64,000 bases of DNA from UBA2241 sp963777895 (GCA_963777895.1 CAVZSF010000007.1:62001-126000), one strand, 5' to 3'. Numbered from the stretch's first letter, positions 16,989 through 25,473 are shown. The notes: generated from the sequence alone by a model not told the origin. A program made the numbers and translations.

Positions 16989-17704
16989 GGGCAGACCGCG
17001 AAGCGGACCAGATCAGGCCCCTGTCCATCACGCCCGGCGTGGTCAAGTTCACGTCCGGGTCGGCGCGCATCGAGTTGGGCGACACTCAGGTGCTCTGCAC
17101 CGCGACCGTGGCAGACGGTGTTCCGCCGTGGCTAAGGGGCGCGGGACGCGGGTGGCTCACTGCCGAGTACAGCATGCTGCCCGGGGCGACACCGACGCGC
17201 ACGCCCAGGGAGGCCGTGCGCGGCCGCCAGTCGGGGCGCACCATGGAGATCCAGCGGCTGATCGGCCGCAGCCTCAGGGCGGTGACCGATCTCGGCAGTA
17301 TCGGCGAGCGCACCATCACCATCGACTGCGACGTGCTGCAGGCTGACGGCGGGACCCGGACGGCGAGCATCAGTGGCGCGTACGTGGCGCTGCACCAGGC
17401 GGTGCGTGTCCTGCAGGAGAACATCGGCCTGCACGAGTTGCCGCTCTTCGACTCGGTGGCGGCCGTCTCGGTCGGGGTGGTCGACGGGCGCACGCTGCTC
17501 GACCTCGACTACGAGGAAGACTCGGCGGCCGAGATCGACATGAACGTCGTGGTCACCGGTGACGGCCGGCTCGTCGAGGTGCAGGCGACGGCCGAAGGCG
17601 AGCCGTTCGAACGCGCCACGCTCGACGAGCTCATGGAGCGGGCCGCCGCCGGGGCGGCCGCCATCGCGGCCGCTCAGGCGGCGGCCGTCGCTCGCCTCGG
17701 CTGA
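16985..17704 (+). CDS. rph: Ribonuclease PH
   Basis: The phosphorolytic 3'-exonuclease that trims tRNA 3' ends. It is 239 residues. ITPGVVKFTSGSARIELGDTQVLCTATV, GRGWLTAEYSMLPGAT, GRSLRAVTD and the phosphate-site run GGTRTASISGAYVAL are all canonical. AAGGAGG at 16971-16977 supports GTG 16985, which overlaps the queT stop. It is followed 6 bases later by rdgB, the typical actinobacterial arrangement. Confidence 0.97.
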   Translation: MRADREADQIRPLSITPGVVKFTSGSARIELGDTQVLCTATVADGVPPWLRGAGRGWLTAEYSMLPGATPTRTPREAVRGRQSGRTMEIQRLIGRSLRAVTDLGSIGERTITIDCDVLQADGGTRTASISGAYVALHQAVRVLQENIGLHELPLFDSVAAVSVGVVDGRTLLDLDYEEDSAAEIDMNVVVTGDGRLVEVQATAEGEPFERATLDELMERAAAGAAAIAAAQAAAVARLG

Positions 17705-17710
17705 CGAGTC

Positions 17711-18424
17711 ATGCGCTTCGTCCTCGCCTCCGGCAACCGGCACAAGCTCGGCGAGTTCCGCGCCATCCTTGCGCCGCACGGGGTGCTGCTCATGCCACCG
17801 GGCATCGCGCTGCCGCCGGAGGGCATCGAGTCGTTCGAAGCCAACGCTCGCCTGAAGGCGGCCGCCCTGGCCGAGGCGTTCGCCCGCGATCGCGAGCTGC
17901 GCGCCGCGCTTGCCGCCCTGGGCGGCGAGGTCCAGCGGCCCAGCCGGGGGGACGAGCGCACCCTCGAGGACGTCGTCTTCTTCGCCGACGACTCCGGTCT
18001 CGAGGTCGAGGCCCTGGGGTGGGCGCCGGGCGTGACGAGCGCCCGCTACGCGGGCGTCGACGGATCCGGCGCCGACAGGGCCAACGTGGCGCGCCTCCTG
18101 CGCGAGCTCGCCGGCTGCGCCGGCGACCCGCTCGCGCGCCGGGCGCGCTTCGTCTGCACGGTTGTCGCGGTCACCCCGGGCATGGAACACTACGTTGCGA
18201 CGGGACACTGGTGGGGCGCCATCGCAGAGGCGCCGCGCGGTGAGGGCGGGTTCGGCTACGACCCCGTCTTCGTCCCCGAGGGGTCAGACCTCACTGTGGC
18301 CGAGTGGCCCCAGGAGCTGAAGGACCAGGCCAGCCACCGCGCACTGGCCGGTAGGGCCCTCCTCGACCGCTTGCGCCAGGAGGGGCTGCTGAATGGGACC
18401 GACACGGGACGCGCCCAGGGCTGA
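17711..18424 (+). CDS. rdgB: XTP/dITP diphosphatase (RdgB/HAM1) with an internal insertion
   Basis: Removes deaminated purine nucleotides from the dNTP pool. ASGNRHKLGEFRAIL opens the protein, ADDSGLEVEAL holds the catalytic Asp, and GEGGFGYDPVF plus KDQASHRALAGR close the core. At 237 residues it exceeds the usual 195-205: about 30 charged residues (roughly 57-88, including GDERTLED) are inserted between KAAALAEAF and FFADDSG. It overlaps the downstream CDF gene by 32 bases. Confidence 0.95.
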   Translation: MRFVLASGNRHKLGEFRAILAPHGVLLMPPGIALPPEGIESFEANARLKAAALAEAFARDRELRAALAALGGEVQRPSRGDERTLEDVVFFADDSGLEVEALGWAPGVTSARYAGVDGSGADRANVARLLRELAGCAGDPLARRARFVCTVVAVTPGMEHYVATGHWWGAIAEAPRGEGGFGYDPVFVPEGSDLTVAEWPQELKDQASHRALAGRALLDRLRQEGLLNGTDTGRAQG

Positions 18425-19349
18425 GGTCACTACGGGCTCGCGCGCCGGCGACGACCTGACCAACCACGCGCTCAAGTCGCGGGCGGCCGCGATCTCGATC
18501 GCGTCCAACAGCGTCCTCATCGTCTTCAAGCTGATCGTCGGCCTGCTGTCGGGTTCTATCGCCATCATCTCCGAGGCGGTGCACTCGGGCTCGGACCTGA
18601 TCGCGGCGATCATCGCCTTTCTCGCCGTGCGTCGCGCCGCAGCGCCTCCGGACGAGAAGCACCACTACGGCCACGAGAAGGTCGAGAACCTCTCCGGCGT
18701 CATCGAGGCGCTCCTCATCATCGCCGCGGCGGTGGTCATCATCGTCGAGGGCGTCCACAAGCTCATCGACGGGGTCCACATCGACCACGTCTGGCTCGGC
18801 ATCGCGGTCATGACCGTGTCCGGCGTCGTCAACCTCGTGGTTTCCAAGATGGTGCTGTACCCCGTGGCGCGGCGCACGCAGTCCGCCGCGCTCGAGGCCG
18901 ACGCGGCTCACCTCCTCACCGACGTGTACACGTCGTTCGGCGTGGCCGGCGGCCTCCTGCTGGTGCAGATCACCGGCATCGAGACGATCGATCCGATCGC
19001 CGCCATCGCCGTCGCGACACTGATCATCCACACGGGCTACAGCCTCGTCGTCGGGTCGACGAAGGTGCTGCTCGACGAGACGCTGCCTCCCGACGAGCTC
19101 GAGCTCATCCGGGGGTGCGTGCGCAGCCACAAGGGTGAAGTGATCACCGGCTACCACCGGCTGCGCGCCCGCAGGGCCGGTAGCCGGCGCCACATCGACC
19201 TCCACATCACCGTGGACGAGTCACTCAGCGTCGGCCAGGCGCACGAGATCGCCGAGCACATCAAGGCCGACATCCGCGAATGCGTGCCCAACTCGGACGT
19301 CCTCGTTCACATCGAGCCACGCTCGTCGGAACGCGTCGACGGTAGCTGA
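18393..19349 (+). CDS. Cation diffusion facilitator (CDF) metal exporter
   Basis: A 318-residue CDF protein: six membrane segments with metal-site motifs HSGSD (segment II) and HLLTD (segment V), then a cytoplasmic ferredoxin-like domain ending in VLVHIEP. A His/Lys/Glu-rich KHHYGHEK loop follows segment III. HxxxD in both halves usually means zinc or iron/manganese export. AGGAGGGG lies about 9 bases before ATG 18393, inside the rdgB end. Confidence 0.92.
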   Translation: MGPTRDAPRAEVTTGSRAGDDLTNHALKSRAAAISIASNSVLIVFKLIVGLLSGSIAIISEAVHSGSDLIAAIIAFLAVRRAAAPPDEKHHYGHEKVENLSGVIEALLIIAAAVVIIVEGVHKLIDGVHIDHVWLGIAVMTVSGVVNLVVSKMVLYPVARRTQSAALEADAAHLLTDVYTSFGVAGGLLLVQITGIETIDPIAAIAVATLIIHTGYSLVVGSTKVLLDETLPPDELELIRGCVRSHKGEVITGYHRLRARRAGSRRHIDLHITVDESLSVGQAHEIAEHIKADIRECVPNSDVLVHIEPRSSERVDGS

Positions 19350-19357
19350 TCCCGGCG

Positions 19358-19399
19358 GGGGAGAGGGCGCCGTCCCCAGGCGGCCTCGGGCCTTCTCCC
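19358..19399. terminator. Hairpin between convergent CDF and NRAMP genes
   Basis: gggagagggc near 19358-19367 can pair with gccttctccc at 19390-19399 (one G-U), with a long loop. It lies between two convergent stop codons. No U-tract. Confidence 0.4.
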
Positions 19400-19418
19400 G
19401 GGTGGCCTCCGCTCTCCT

Positions 19419-20687
19419 TCAGAAGACCAGGGACGACGCGACGAGGACCACGCTAAGGACCGTCAAGACGAGCGCGAACGTCCAGGCGACCACGTTGTAG
19501 ACCAGTCCGTTCGTGTGCTCGCCCATCACGTTCCGGTCGTTCACGATCTTGAGCACGTAGATGAGGATGATGGGCAGGAGCACGCCGTTGATGTCCTGAC
19601 TCACCAGCATGACCTTGACGAGCGGCAGGTGAGGGATCACGGCCACGAGCGCGGGGACGAAGATGAAGAAGGTGATCAGCCCGTTGAAGACCGGCGCCTC
19701 TGAGAAGTCGCGGTCCAGCCCCGCCTCGAACCCGAAGGCCTCGCACACCGCGTAGGCCGTCGTGAGGGGGAGGATCGAGGCGCCGAGGACCGACACGGTG
19801 AGCAGGCCGAAGCCGAAGAGCAAGTAGGCGAGCTCACCGGCGATCGGCTCGAGCGCCCGGGCGGCGTCCTGGGCCGTCTCGACGACGATGCCCTCCCGGT
19901 AGAGCGTCGCCGCGCAGGCGACGACGATGAACAGGTCGATGGCGTCGGTGAAGACGGCCCCCGCGTACACCTCGCGCCGCGTGTACTTGTAGTCGTGCAG
20001 CCCGACGCGCTTGTCGACCACGTAGGCCTGGATGAAGAACTGGCCCCAGGGCGTGATGGTCGTGCCGATCGCGGCCACCACCGTGAGGAGCCACAGGCTC
20101 GAGGCGGTGGCCGACGGCACGAACGTGCCGCGCGCGGCGGCGTGCCAGTCCGGGTGGGCGAGCAGCCCCGCGATCACGTACGCCGCGTAGATCGTCGTCA
20201 AGAAGAGGAAGATGCGCTCCACGCGGCGGTACGAGCCTCTCGTGACGAGGAGCCAGACGCCCGCCGCGACCGGCGGCACGGCGAGCCAGGAGGGAATGCC
20301 GGCCAGCCCGAACGCGGCGGCGACTCCCGAGAACTCGGCGACCGTCGTCCCGAGGTTGGCGAGCAGCAGGGCGAGCATGGCGAAGGCCATCAGTCTCAGG
20401 CTGAAGCGTTCGCGGATGAGGGCGGCCAGGCCCTTGCCGGTCACGGCCCCCATCCGCGCTCCCATCTCCTGGGTGACTGCGAGGATGGGCGTGATCAGGA
20501 GCAGCAGCCACAGCAGGCTGTAGCCATACCTCGCCCCGATCACCGACCACGTCGTGATGCCGCCGGCGTCGTTGTCGGCGGCGGCCGCGATGAGACCCGG
20601 GCCCAGGACGGCGAGCACGAGGGCAAAGCGGCTCCGGCCGCTGTGCCCTAAGAGGCGGACGCTGCGCCCGAGTCGCGCCCCGGCCAT
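19419..20687 (-). CDS. NRAMP-related transporter, non-canonical metal site (copy 2)
   Basis: A 422-residue NRAMP-fold protein with about 11 membrane segments. The helix-1 motif DPGN reads DNDAGG, and the helix-6 motif that is normally MPHN reads GTTITPWGQ, so the soft-metal Met and the Asn are lost. These changes resemble NRAMP-related magnesium transporters (NRMT) described from Coriobacteriia. It is the third gene of a unit headed by an M-box riboswitch and a MgtE_N/CBS protein, so Mg2+ is the predicted substrate. It begins 4 bases after its paralogue, which has exactly the same length. Confidence 0.85.
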   Translation of the reverse strand: MAGARLGRSVRLLGHSGRSRFALVLAVLGPGLIAAAADNDAGGITTWSVIGARYGYSLLWLLLLITPILAVTQEMGARMGAVTGKGLAALIRERFSLRLMAFAMLALLLANLGTTVAEFSGVAAAFGLAGIPSWLAVPPVAAGVWLLVTRGSYRRVERIFLFLTTIYAAYVIAGLLAHPDWHAAARGTFVPSATASSLWLLTVVAAIGTTITPWGQFFIQAYVVDKRVGLHDYKYTRREVYAGAVFTDAIDLFIVVACAATLYREGIVVETAQDAARALEPIAGELAYLLFGFGLLTVSVLGASILPLTTAYAVCEAFGFEAGLDRDFSEAPVFNGLITFFIFVPALVAVIPHLPLVKVMLVSQDINGVLLPIILIYVLKIVNDRNVMGEHTNGLVYNVVAWTFALVLTVLSVVLVASSLVF

Positions 20688-20691
20688 GGCT

Positions 20692-21960
20692 TCACCGGAC
20701 CAGCGGCGAGACCAGCAGGGCTACGCTCATGGCGATGAGCGCCACGGCGAACGTCCAGGCGATGCTGTTGCTCACGCGGCCGTTGACGTGCTCTCCCATG
20801 ACCTTGCGGTCGTTGATCAGGCGCAGGGTGAACAACAGGATCACCGGCAGCAGGACGCCGTTCAGCACCTGAGCCACGATGATGACCCTCACGACGGGCA
20901 GGCCCGGGATGGAGGCGATCAGCGCCGCGACGGCGGTGTAGAAGGTGATGATGCCGTTGAACACGGGAGCCTCGCGGAAGCCCATGTCCAGACCGGATTC
21001 GAAGCCGAAGGCTTCGCAGACGACGTAGGCGGTGGCCAGGGGCAGGACGCCGGCCGCCAGCAGCGAGACGCTGAGCAGGCCGAGGCCGAAGAGGTACCTG
21101 GCGGCCTCGCCGAGGAAGGGCTCGAGGGCCATCGCCGCCTCCTCGGCCGAGTGGACGACGATGCCCTTGTCGTACAGCGTCGCGGCGCAGGCCACCACGA
21201 TGAAGAAGTCGACGCTGGTCATGAAGACGGAGCCGGCGAAGATCTCGTACTTCGTATAGACGTACTGACGCAGCGGGATCTTCTTGTCGACCACGGCCGC
21301 CTGGATGAAGAACTGGCCCCAGGGCGTGAGCGTGGTCCCCACGGCGGCGATGGCGGTGAAGAGCCAGAGGGACTCCGACTCGACGTGAGGCACCGTCGCG
21401 CCGCGCGCGGCCGCCGGCCAGTCCGGTCCTGCGAGGATACCGGCGGCGATGTAGGTGACGAGCACGAAGCCGAGCAGGAGCAGCACGCGCTCGACCTTCC
21501 GGTACGTCCCTCTGGTCACGATCAGCCAGATGCCGACCGCCAGTACCGGCACGGCGAGGTAGGGCGGCACGCCGAACAGGCTGCTCGCGGCGGCGATGCC
21601 GGAGAACTCGGCGACGGTCGTGCCGAGGTTGGCCACCATCACGGTCAGGATCGCCAGGGCCGTGATCTTGATGCTGAAGTGCTCGCGGATCAGGGCGGCG
21701 AGCCCCCGGCCGGTGACGACACCGATGCGGGCGTTCATCTCCTGCACGACGGCGAGCACCGGCGTGATGAGCACCAGGATCCAGATCATGCTGTAGCCGT
21801 AGCGCGAGCCGATCACGGACCAGGTGGTGATGCCGCCGGCGTCGTTGCCGGCGTTGGCGGCGATGAACCCTGGTCCGACGAGGCTGAGGAAGAGGAGGAA
21901 GCGGGTGCGGCCGATGCGGCCGAGCGCCCGTCCGCTCAGGGAGTCGCGAAGCTGCGCCAT
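20692..21960 (-). CDS. NRAMP-related transporter, non-canonical metal site (copy 1)
   Basis: A 422-residue paralogue of the following gene, with the same altered sites: AGNDAGGITTW in helix 1 and GTTLTPWGQ in helix 6. GAGGAGG 5 bases before ATG 21960 gives a strong start. It follows the MgtE_N/CBS gene by 10 bases and is therefore under the same M-box. Tandem duplication followed by divergence is clear; the pair may form different affinities or a heteromer. Confidence 0.87.
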   Translation of the reverse strand: MAQLRDSLSGRALGRIGRTRFLLFLSLVGPGFIAANAGNDAGGITTWSVIGSRYGYSMIWILVLITPVLAVVQEMNARIGVVTGRGLAALIREHFSIKITALAILTVMVANLGTTVAEFSGIAAASSLFGVPPYLAVPVLAVGIWLIVTRGTYRKVERVLLLLGFVLVTYIAAGILAGPDWPAAARGATVPHVESESLWLFTAIAAVGTTLTPWGQFFIQAAVVDKKIPLRQYVYTKYEIFAGSVFMTSVDFFIVVACAATLYDKGIVVHSAEEAAMALEPFLGEAARYLFGLGLLSVSLLAAGVLPLATAYVVCEAFGFESGLDMGFREAPVFNGIITFYTAVAALIASIPGLPVVRVIIVAQVLNGVLLPVILLFTLRLINDRKVMGEHVNGRVSNSIAWTFAVALIAMSVALLVSPLVR

Positions 21961-21970
21961 CGAGGCCTCC

Positions 21971-23224
21971 TCAACGGAAGATCCTCGGCAGGCGCTTCTT
22001 CCAGGCGAGTGGAAGCACCAGGTCGATGGCATCGTCGACGGTGATGATGCCGTGCAGCCGGTCGTCCTCGTCGACGACGGGGAGGGCCAGCAGGTTGTAC
22101 TTGGCGATCGTCTCGGCCACGTCCTGCTCGCTTGCGTCGGTGCGCACCGAGACGGGGTTCTCGGTCATGAAGTCGCGCACCTTCTTCGCGGGCGGCATGT
22201 GCAGGAGGAGGTCGCGCAGCGAGAACACGCCGCGCAGCTTCTCGGACCGGTCGAGCACGTAGATGTAGTACACGGTCTCGACCTCTTCGGCTTGGGCGCG
22301 CACGCTCTCGAGCGCCTCGCCGGCGGTCGCTTCGAGCCGCACCCAGGCGTAGTCCGGCGTCATGATGCCGCCGGCCGAGTTCTCGGGGTAGCTGAGCAGC
22401 TCGCGGAGGTCCTCGGCGTCCTCCTTCTCGAGCATCGCGATGAGATGGGCGCGACGCTCGTCGGGCAGGTCGGCGAGCAGGTCGGCGGCGTCGTCGGGCG
22501 ACATGTCGCCGAGCAGCTCGCTGGCCTTGTCGTCGGGCATGTCGAGCAGCATCGACGCCTGGAACGACGGGTGCAGCTCCTCGAAGGTGTCGGCCGCCAC
22601 CTCGTCGTCGAGGGCGTCGAGCACGGCGGCGCGCTCCTCCGGCGAGAGCTCGTGGACGAGGTCGGCGATGTCGGCGGGGTGCAGCAGCTCGAGCTTGGTG
22701 CGCGGCACCGTCAGGTGCACCGAGCTCTGGTCGGTCTGCTCGAGGTCGACGTCGCGCCAGTCGATCAGCCTGGCGCGCGGCCGCTGGCGGCTCTTGGTGA
22801 GCCGCTCGCTCACGCGCGCCAGCCCGACGCGCCGCAGGATCGCGTTGCTCGAGACGTCGACGGCGGCCACGTGCACGGACGGACCCGTGCGCACGAGCTG
22901 GATGTCGTTGACGCGGATGACCTTGTGCCCCTCGGTGTCGACGAGCTGCTTGTCGAGGAAGGCCTCGGCGAGGGGCAGCTCGTGCGGGGCGAGGGGCCGC
23001 TCCGCGAGGTCGGCGCCGTGAATGTTGAGCAGCGAGCCCGACTCTTCGAAGCCGGTCACGGCCGTCCACGGCGCGTGCACGACGCGGCCGCGGCGCTTGA
23101 GGACGAGGGCGGTCACACGCGGGTACGGCGAGCGGGTCGAGACGACGAGGTCGTGGATGCTGCCGGCCGACTTGTCGTCGGCGTCGCGCACGGGGCTGCC
23201 GAGGAGCTTGCTCAAGAAGAACAT
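21971..23224 (-). CDS. PRC-barrel/MgtE_N/CBS-domain protein lacking the channel domain
   Basis: A 417-residue soluble protein. The N-terminal 100-150 residues look like PRC-barrel modules (GSIHDLVVSTRSPYPRVTAL). The MgtE_N superhelix follows (LLHPADIADLVHELSPEERAA, LLADLPDERRAHLI), then two CBS repeats ending PVVDEDDRLHGIITVDDAID. It stops at LPRIFR with no membrane segments, so only the Mg2+-sensing cytosolic part of MgtE is present. It probably gates or senses for the adjacent NRAMP-like transporters. First gene of the M-box-controlled unit. Confidence 0.92.
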   Translation of the reverse strand: MFFLSKLLGSPVRDADDKSAGSIHDLVVSTRSPYPRVTALVLKRRGRVVHAPWTAVTGFEESGSLLNIHGADLAERPLAPHELPLAEAFLDKQLVDTEGHKVIRVNDIQLVRTGPSVHVAAVDVSSNAILRRVGLARVSERLTKSRQRPRARLIDWRDVDLEQTDQSSVHLTVPRTKLELLHPADIADLVHELSPEERAAVLDALDDEVAADTFEELHPSFQASMLLDMPDDKASELLGDMSPDDAADLLADLPDERRAHLIAMLEKEDAEDLRELLSYPENSAGGIMTPDYAWVRLEATAGEALESVRAQAEEVETVYYIYVLDRSEKLRGVFSLRDLLLHMPPAKKVRDFMTENPVSVRTDASEQDVAETIAKYNLLALPVVDEDDRLHGIITVDDAIDLVLPLAWKKRLPRIFR

Positions 23225-23330
23225 CGTCTCACCCCCTCTGGTGCTGCCGCAGGACGGCGATTAACGCGGACGGGCCTCCCTCGCGGAAGGCTCCGTGCAG
23301 CAGCCAGACTGGGCGATCCTCACTCGTCCA

Positions 23331-23476
23331 CAAGCTTTAGCACAGCACACCGTAGAGGTCAGGGCCTCAGCCGTTTTGGGCAAAACCTTGAGCCGGTAGT
23401 GCCTGTCCTACCCGTCGGCGTCTCTCGACGTTTCCGGGCAACGGCCTCTATGTGTGCCGGAGCCTCACCTAACGAG
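23331..23476 (-). ncRNA. M-box (ykoK-leader) magnesium riboswitch
   Basis: On the minus strand the leader opens with CGTTAGGTGAGGCTCC, the hallmark 5' segment of the M-box. GTTGCCCGGAAACGTC and GAGACGCCGACGGGT follow, and it closes with GTGCTAAAGCTTG. Order and spacing match the Bacillus mgtE leader as I know it. About 100 bases remain between the aptamer and the ATG at 23224 for an expression platform. High Mg2+ is expected to shut off the MgtE_N/CBS and NRAMP-like genes. Confidence 0.94.
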
Positions 23477-23503
23477 GATTGCGCCTTGATGTGACGCGCT
23501 CGA

Positions 23504-23533
23504 AACGTACCCCGAGGCGTCGAGTCGTGTCAA
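23504..23533 (-). promoter_or_regulatory. Promoter for the M-box transcript
   Basis: On the minus strand a perfect TTGACA (23528-23533), an 18-base spacer and TACGTT (23504-23509). Transcription would start near 23497, about 20 bases before the first M-box nucleotides. Confidence 0.65.
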
Positions 23534-23570
23534 GAATGGCCGTCGCGCGCACCTCATCTGAGCGTGACGA

Positions 23571-23601
23571 GGGGGCGCGGCGCGCACGGCGCCGCGCCCC
23601 C
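23571..23601. terminator. Perfect 13-bp hairpin between divergent units
   Basis: gggggcgcggcgc (23571-23583) pairs with 23589-23601 around a 5-base loop. It lies between the M-box promoter and the PfkB gene, so it does not follow any visible gene; it may insulate the two or end an unseen short RNA. Confidence 0.45.
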
Positions 23602-23638
23602 GACCGTTGCCGTGCGCTATACTTGCGGGCGCTCGAGG

Positions 23639-23661
23639 GGCCGGCGCCAAAGGCGCCGGCC
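23639..23661 (+). promoter_or_regulatory. 5'-UTR hairpin of the PfkB gene, with upstream -10 box
   Basis: ggccggcgcc-aaa-ggcgccggcc is a perfect 10-bp stem ending 32 bases before GTG 23694. TATACT at 23618-23623 would place the mRNA start near 23630, so the hairpin would sit almost at the mRNA 5' end. It may stabilise the transcript or act as a terminator/attenuator. Confidence 0.5.
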
Positions 23662-23693
23662 TTGTCACGGGGGCGACTACTCACAGGCGACAC

Positions 23694-24653
23694 GTGATCA
23701 TCACCGTCACACCCAACGCCGCGATCGACAAGACTCTCACCGTGCCCAACTTCCAGGTCGGGTTCAGGCACCGCGCGAGCGAGAGTCTCACGCTGCCCGG
23801 CGGCAAGGGCATCAACGTCGCGCGCGCCCTCAAGGCGCTGAACCAGCCCGTGGTCGCCACCGGGCTCGTGGGCGGCCGCGCCGGTCAGGAGATCCTCGAG
23901 GGCCTCATCCACGAGAACATCCTCAACGACACGGTGCGCATCGCCGGCGAGTCGCGCACCTCGACCATCCTCGTCGACCCGACGACCATGACGCAGACCG
24001 AGGTCATCGAGTACGGGCCCATCGTCACGGCCGAGGAACTTGCCGAACTGATCGAACGCATCGACTACCTGGCGAAGGGCTCCAACGCCGTGGTGCTTGC
24101 CGGCTCGCTGCCCCGCAAGGTGCCGGAGGACTTCTACGCGACGGTCATGCAGCGGCTGCGCAAGCGCCACTGCTACATCGTGCTCGACAGCTACGGCGAG
24201 CCCCTGCGCTACGGCGTCAGAGGCAAGCCGCACCTCGTGATGCCCAACATCCGCGAGGCCGAGGACCTCGTCGGCCACGAGTTCCACGACGAGCAGGACG
24301 TGGCCGACGCGGCCGCCGCCATCTGCGAGATGGGGGCGCGCAACGTGATCGTCAAGACCACGTTCGGCTGCATCGCTCGCTTCAAGGCGGGCCGCCACCA
24401 CCACGTCTACCGCGCCGAGGCCGAGGAGCTCCAGAACATGGTGAGCAGTGTCGGCTCCGGCGACGCCTTCCTCGCCGGCTTCCTCGAGGCGCGCTTCTCG
24501 AAGCTCGATCTGCCGGACTGCCTGCGCGCCGGCCTCGGCGCCGCCGGCGCCAACACGCTGCAGATGGGCGCCGGCGTGCTCGACGCGGCTGAGGCCCGCC
24601 GCCTGGCGGCCGCCGCCGATGTGGTCGAGCTGGAGCCGGCGCCCCACCGCTGA
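23694..24653 (+). CDS. PfkB-family sugar-phosphate kinase (1-phosphofructokinase-like)
   Basis: A 319-residue ribokinase-fold kinase. It starts VIITVTPNAAIDKTL from GTG 23694 and carries the substrate loop LPGGKGINVARALK, AGSLPRKVP and the catalytic-base motif VGSGDAFLAGF. The pattern matches FruK/LacC/tagatose-6-phosphate kinases. No PTS or fructose gene accompanies it, so the substrate (fructose-1-phosphate, tagatose-6-phosphate or fructose-6-phosphate) is open. Confidence 0.9.
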   Translation: MIITVTPNAAIDKTLTVPNFQVGFRHRASESLTLPGGKGINVARALKALNQPVVATGLVGGRAGQEILEGLIHENILNDTVRIAGESRTSTILVDPTTMTQTEVIEYGPIVTAEELAELIERIDYLAKGSNAVVLAGSLPRKVPEDFYATVMQRLRKRHCYIVLDSYGEPLRYGVRGKPHLVMPNIREAEDLVGHEFHDEQDVADAAAAICEMGARNVIVKTTFGCIARFKAGRHHHVYRAEAEELQNMVSSVGSGDAFLAGFLEARFSKLDLPDCLRAGLGAAGANTLQMGAGVLDAAEARRLAAAADVVELEPAPHR

Positions 24654-25318
24654 CGCCCGGCGGCAGCCTCGTCCTGGGCTTCAGGGCGTCAGGTCTTCCC
24701 GTCGATCCCGTCGCCTCGATCGGTCCGTCGCGCCTTCGTCTTCACGCGCGCGTTGGCTCGCGGCGGCCGGCTCGGTCGCCCTCGGTTCTTGGTTCACCGG
24801 TCAATCAGCAGATTCGGGGGGATTCTCAATCGGACGTTCGCACTCAGACAGCTGACCAAGTGCCATTTGGCGCGTTTCGGCGACGCTACTTACGCTCGCG
24901 CGCGTTGACGGGATAGGAGGTAGGACGGCGAGAAACGCGCCCGGATTCTCAAGGAATGCGCGACTGAGGTCGCGCTCGATGCATCACGAACGGCTCGTGG
25001 CCCGAGCGGATCAGCAGAGCAGGCTTCGCGTGTGCAGGACGACGATAAAGGTGGGTGAGAGTGTTCTCGGTGAACGGCGAGACGTCGGTCGTCAGGAGCG
25101 TCTCGGAAATCAGAGCCGCCGTCTGATCGAGGGTTCGATGACAAAACCGGAGGTCTGCGTATTTCGGCCTTCTCGACAGCTCGAGATACTCATCGACAGT
25201 GGAGCAGCATCGGTGTCGTGCTCTCCTGAAGGGACACGGCCGAGTGCTGAAGAAGCCACGAACGTCGTGGACAAGGCTAGTACCTCGCGCCGGCCGCCTT
25301 CTTCATCCCGCGCGCGCG
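24654..25318. other. Long gap with no recognised gene
   Basis: I find no convincing coding sequence here. Between about 24850 and 25310 the base composition is visibly less GC-rich than the neighbours, and the open frames on either strand (24890-25144 minus, 24979-25344 plus) show no family motif, weak starts and no GC-rich third positions. It could be decayed acquired DNA or a non-coding region. Confidence 0.5.
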
Positions 25319-25347
25319 TTGACCCTCTCCCGACCCCTTGGTAGCAT
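25319..25347 (+). promoter_or_regulatory. Promoter upstream of guaB3
   Basis: TTGACC at 25319-25324, a 17-base spacer and TAGCAT at 25342-25347. The predicted start near 25354 gives a leader of about 120 bases. Confidence 0.6.
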
Positions 25348-25407
25348 CCAACAACGGTGTTGACAGAGGCGGCATGACTGTAGCGCCGCAAGGCAATCCC
25401 GCTCCCG

Positions 25408-25437
25408 AGACCCCGGTACTCCGTGCCCGGGTCTTTT
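25408..25437 (+). terminator. Intrinsic terminator-like hairpin in the guaB3 leader
   Basis: agaccccgg (25408-25416) pairs with cccgggtct (25426-25434), one mismatch, with a 9-base loop and TTTT at 25434-25437. It is upstream of the guaB3 ribosome site, so it could act as an attenuator. A possible 24-codon reading frame with ATG 25374 and stop 25446-25448 runs through it. Confidence 0.5.
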
Positions 25438-25473
25438 GCTTAACCTGAAGGCGCCCACCGCCAGGAGGCAGGT

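Noticed and set aside
24890..25344. Two short open frames (minus 24890-25144, plus 24979-25344) as genes
   Set aside because: They have no family motif, no ribosome site and atypical codon use; treated as a gene-free block.
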